From Gemmatimonadota bacterium (lineage in GTDB: Bacteria; Gemmatimonadota; Gemmatimonadetes; Gemmatimonadales; GWC2-71-9), in the NCBI GenBank assembly GCA_029862935.1, contig JAOTWK010000210.1:1-6431 (forward strand): a stretch of DNA of 6,431 nucleotides, in the 5' to 3' direction. Shown piece by piece: positions 5,885 to 6,431 of the stretch (positions are counted from its first letter, which is position 1; each line of letters opens with the position of its first letter). The notes beneath the pieces are model-generated. The model ran no database searches and was not told the origin of the DNA. It worked only from the letters and a program-made list of their open reading frames with translations. Made by a program: the position numbers and the translations under genes.

Positions 5885-6431
5885 ATGTGTGGAATCTGCG
5901 GGATCTATCACTTCGATAAGCGCCAGGCCGTGCAACCGGAGCTGCTGGACCGAATGGCCCAGTCCATGGTGCACCGCGGCCCCGACGGTGCTGGTGCATA
6001 CTACGACTCGTTCGTCGGCTTGGGACACCGCCGGCTGTCCATCATCGACCTGGACGGCGGTCAGCAACCAATGAGCAACGAGACCAGCTCAGTCTGGATC
6101 TCATTCAACGGCGAAATCTACAACTACCTCGAACTGCAACGAGACTTGGCTGCGCGCGGGCATCAGTTTCGCACGAAGAGCGACACCGAGGTCATCGTTC
6201 ACGCCTACGAGGAGTTTGGTGTGGACTGCGTGCATCGCCTCAACGGCATGTTCGCCTTCGCGATCTGGGACTCGTCTCGCCAACGCCTATTCTTGGCCCG
6301 CGACCATTTAGGGATCAAGCCGCTTTACTACACGGTGACCGACAACGCCTTTGTATTCGCTTCGGAGATCAAGGCGCTCCTCGAGTTTCCCGATGTGCCT
6401 CGGGCCGTCGATCTCGACGCCGTACCGGAGT
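5885..6431 (+). CDS. asnB: Asparagine synthase, glutamine-hydrolysing (AsnB-type), N-terminal part
   Basis: The visible part is 182 residues, open at the right edge. It is the class II glutaminase domain: after removal of Met1, Cys2 (MCGICGIY) is the nucleophile that frees ammonia from glutamine. Supporting residues are HRGPDG (30-35), R49 (GHRRLSIIDL), N75-G76-E77 (FNGEIYNY) and D100 (SDTEVI), close to the numbering of E. coli AsnB. GMFAFAIWD and ARDHLGIKPLYY match the rest of the domain. The synthetase half with its SGGxDS loop would lie beyond the edge. Housekeeping AsnB makes asparagine, but many paralogs in polysaccharide, exosortase-A and natural-product loci amidate other substrates. 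Its place six bases after a PP-loop transferase in a carrier-protein operon favours a pathway-specific amidotransferase. No strong ribosome site was found, so translation is probably coupled. Confidence 0.93.
   Translation, partial: MCGICGIYHFDKRQAVQPELLDRMAQSMVHRGPDGAGAYYDSFVGLGHRRLSIIDLDGGQQPMSNETSSVWISFNGEIYNYLELQRDLAARGHQFRTKSDTEVIVHAYEEFGVDCVHRLNGMFAFAIWDSSRQRLFLARDHLGIKPLYYTVTDNAFVFASEIKALLEFPDVPRAVDLDAVPE

Overview
The window is high-GC bacterial DNA (roughly 60% by eye) carrying seven protein-coding genes in three blocks. No rRNA, tRNA, insertion sequence or CRISPR array was seen. The M6-type metalloprotease with a small lipoprotein, the short secreted TPR-like protein, and the repeats built on the word AGCTGA in the gaps remind me of Gemmatimonadota or a similar environmental phylum. 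This is an impression from style and gene content, not a phylogenetic result.

Block 1 (minus strand, 1-926) is a two-gene unit. A small lipoprotein (537-926) is followed, with a 4-base ATGA stop/start overlap, by the N-terminal 180 residues of a secreted M6-family metalloprotease. The protease runs off the left edge before its zinc site. Block 2 (plus strand, 1151-2715) diverges from block 1 and again has two genes joined by an ATGA overlap: a signal-peptide protein with TPR-like helices, and a membrane protein with an N-terminal four-cysteine zinc ribbon, two membrane segments and a helical C-terminal half. Related copies of a roughly 50-bp repeat lie, in the same orientation, on either side of block 2. 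The second copy also supplies the last codons and the stop of the membrane protein gene.

Block 3 (plus strand, 3076 to the right edge) is the most interesting part. Four closely spaced genes encode a free-standing acyl carrier protein, an AMP-forming acyl/aminoacyl ligase, a PP-loop ATPase of the sugar-amidotransferase/sulfur-transferase type, and the N-terminal part of a glutamine-hydrolysing asparagine synthase (AsnB-type). The gaps are 8, 23 and 6 bases. Together they look like a small pathway: the ligase activates a carboxylic or amino acid and loads it on the carrier protein, and two ATP-dependent nitrogen- (or sulfur-) transfer enzymes then modify this or a partner molecule. The ligase and carrier protein resemble those of exosortase-A/exopolysaccharide loci, where asparagine-synthase-like amidotransferases also occur. 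No exosortase, glycosyltransferase or PLP-dependent decarboxylase lies in the window, so the pathway product is unknown.
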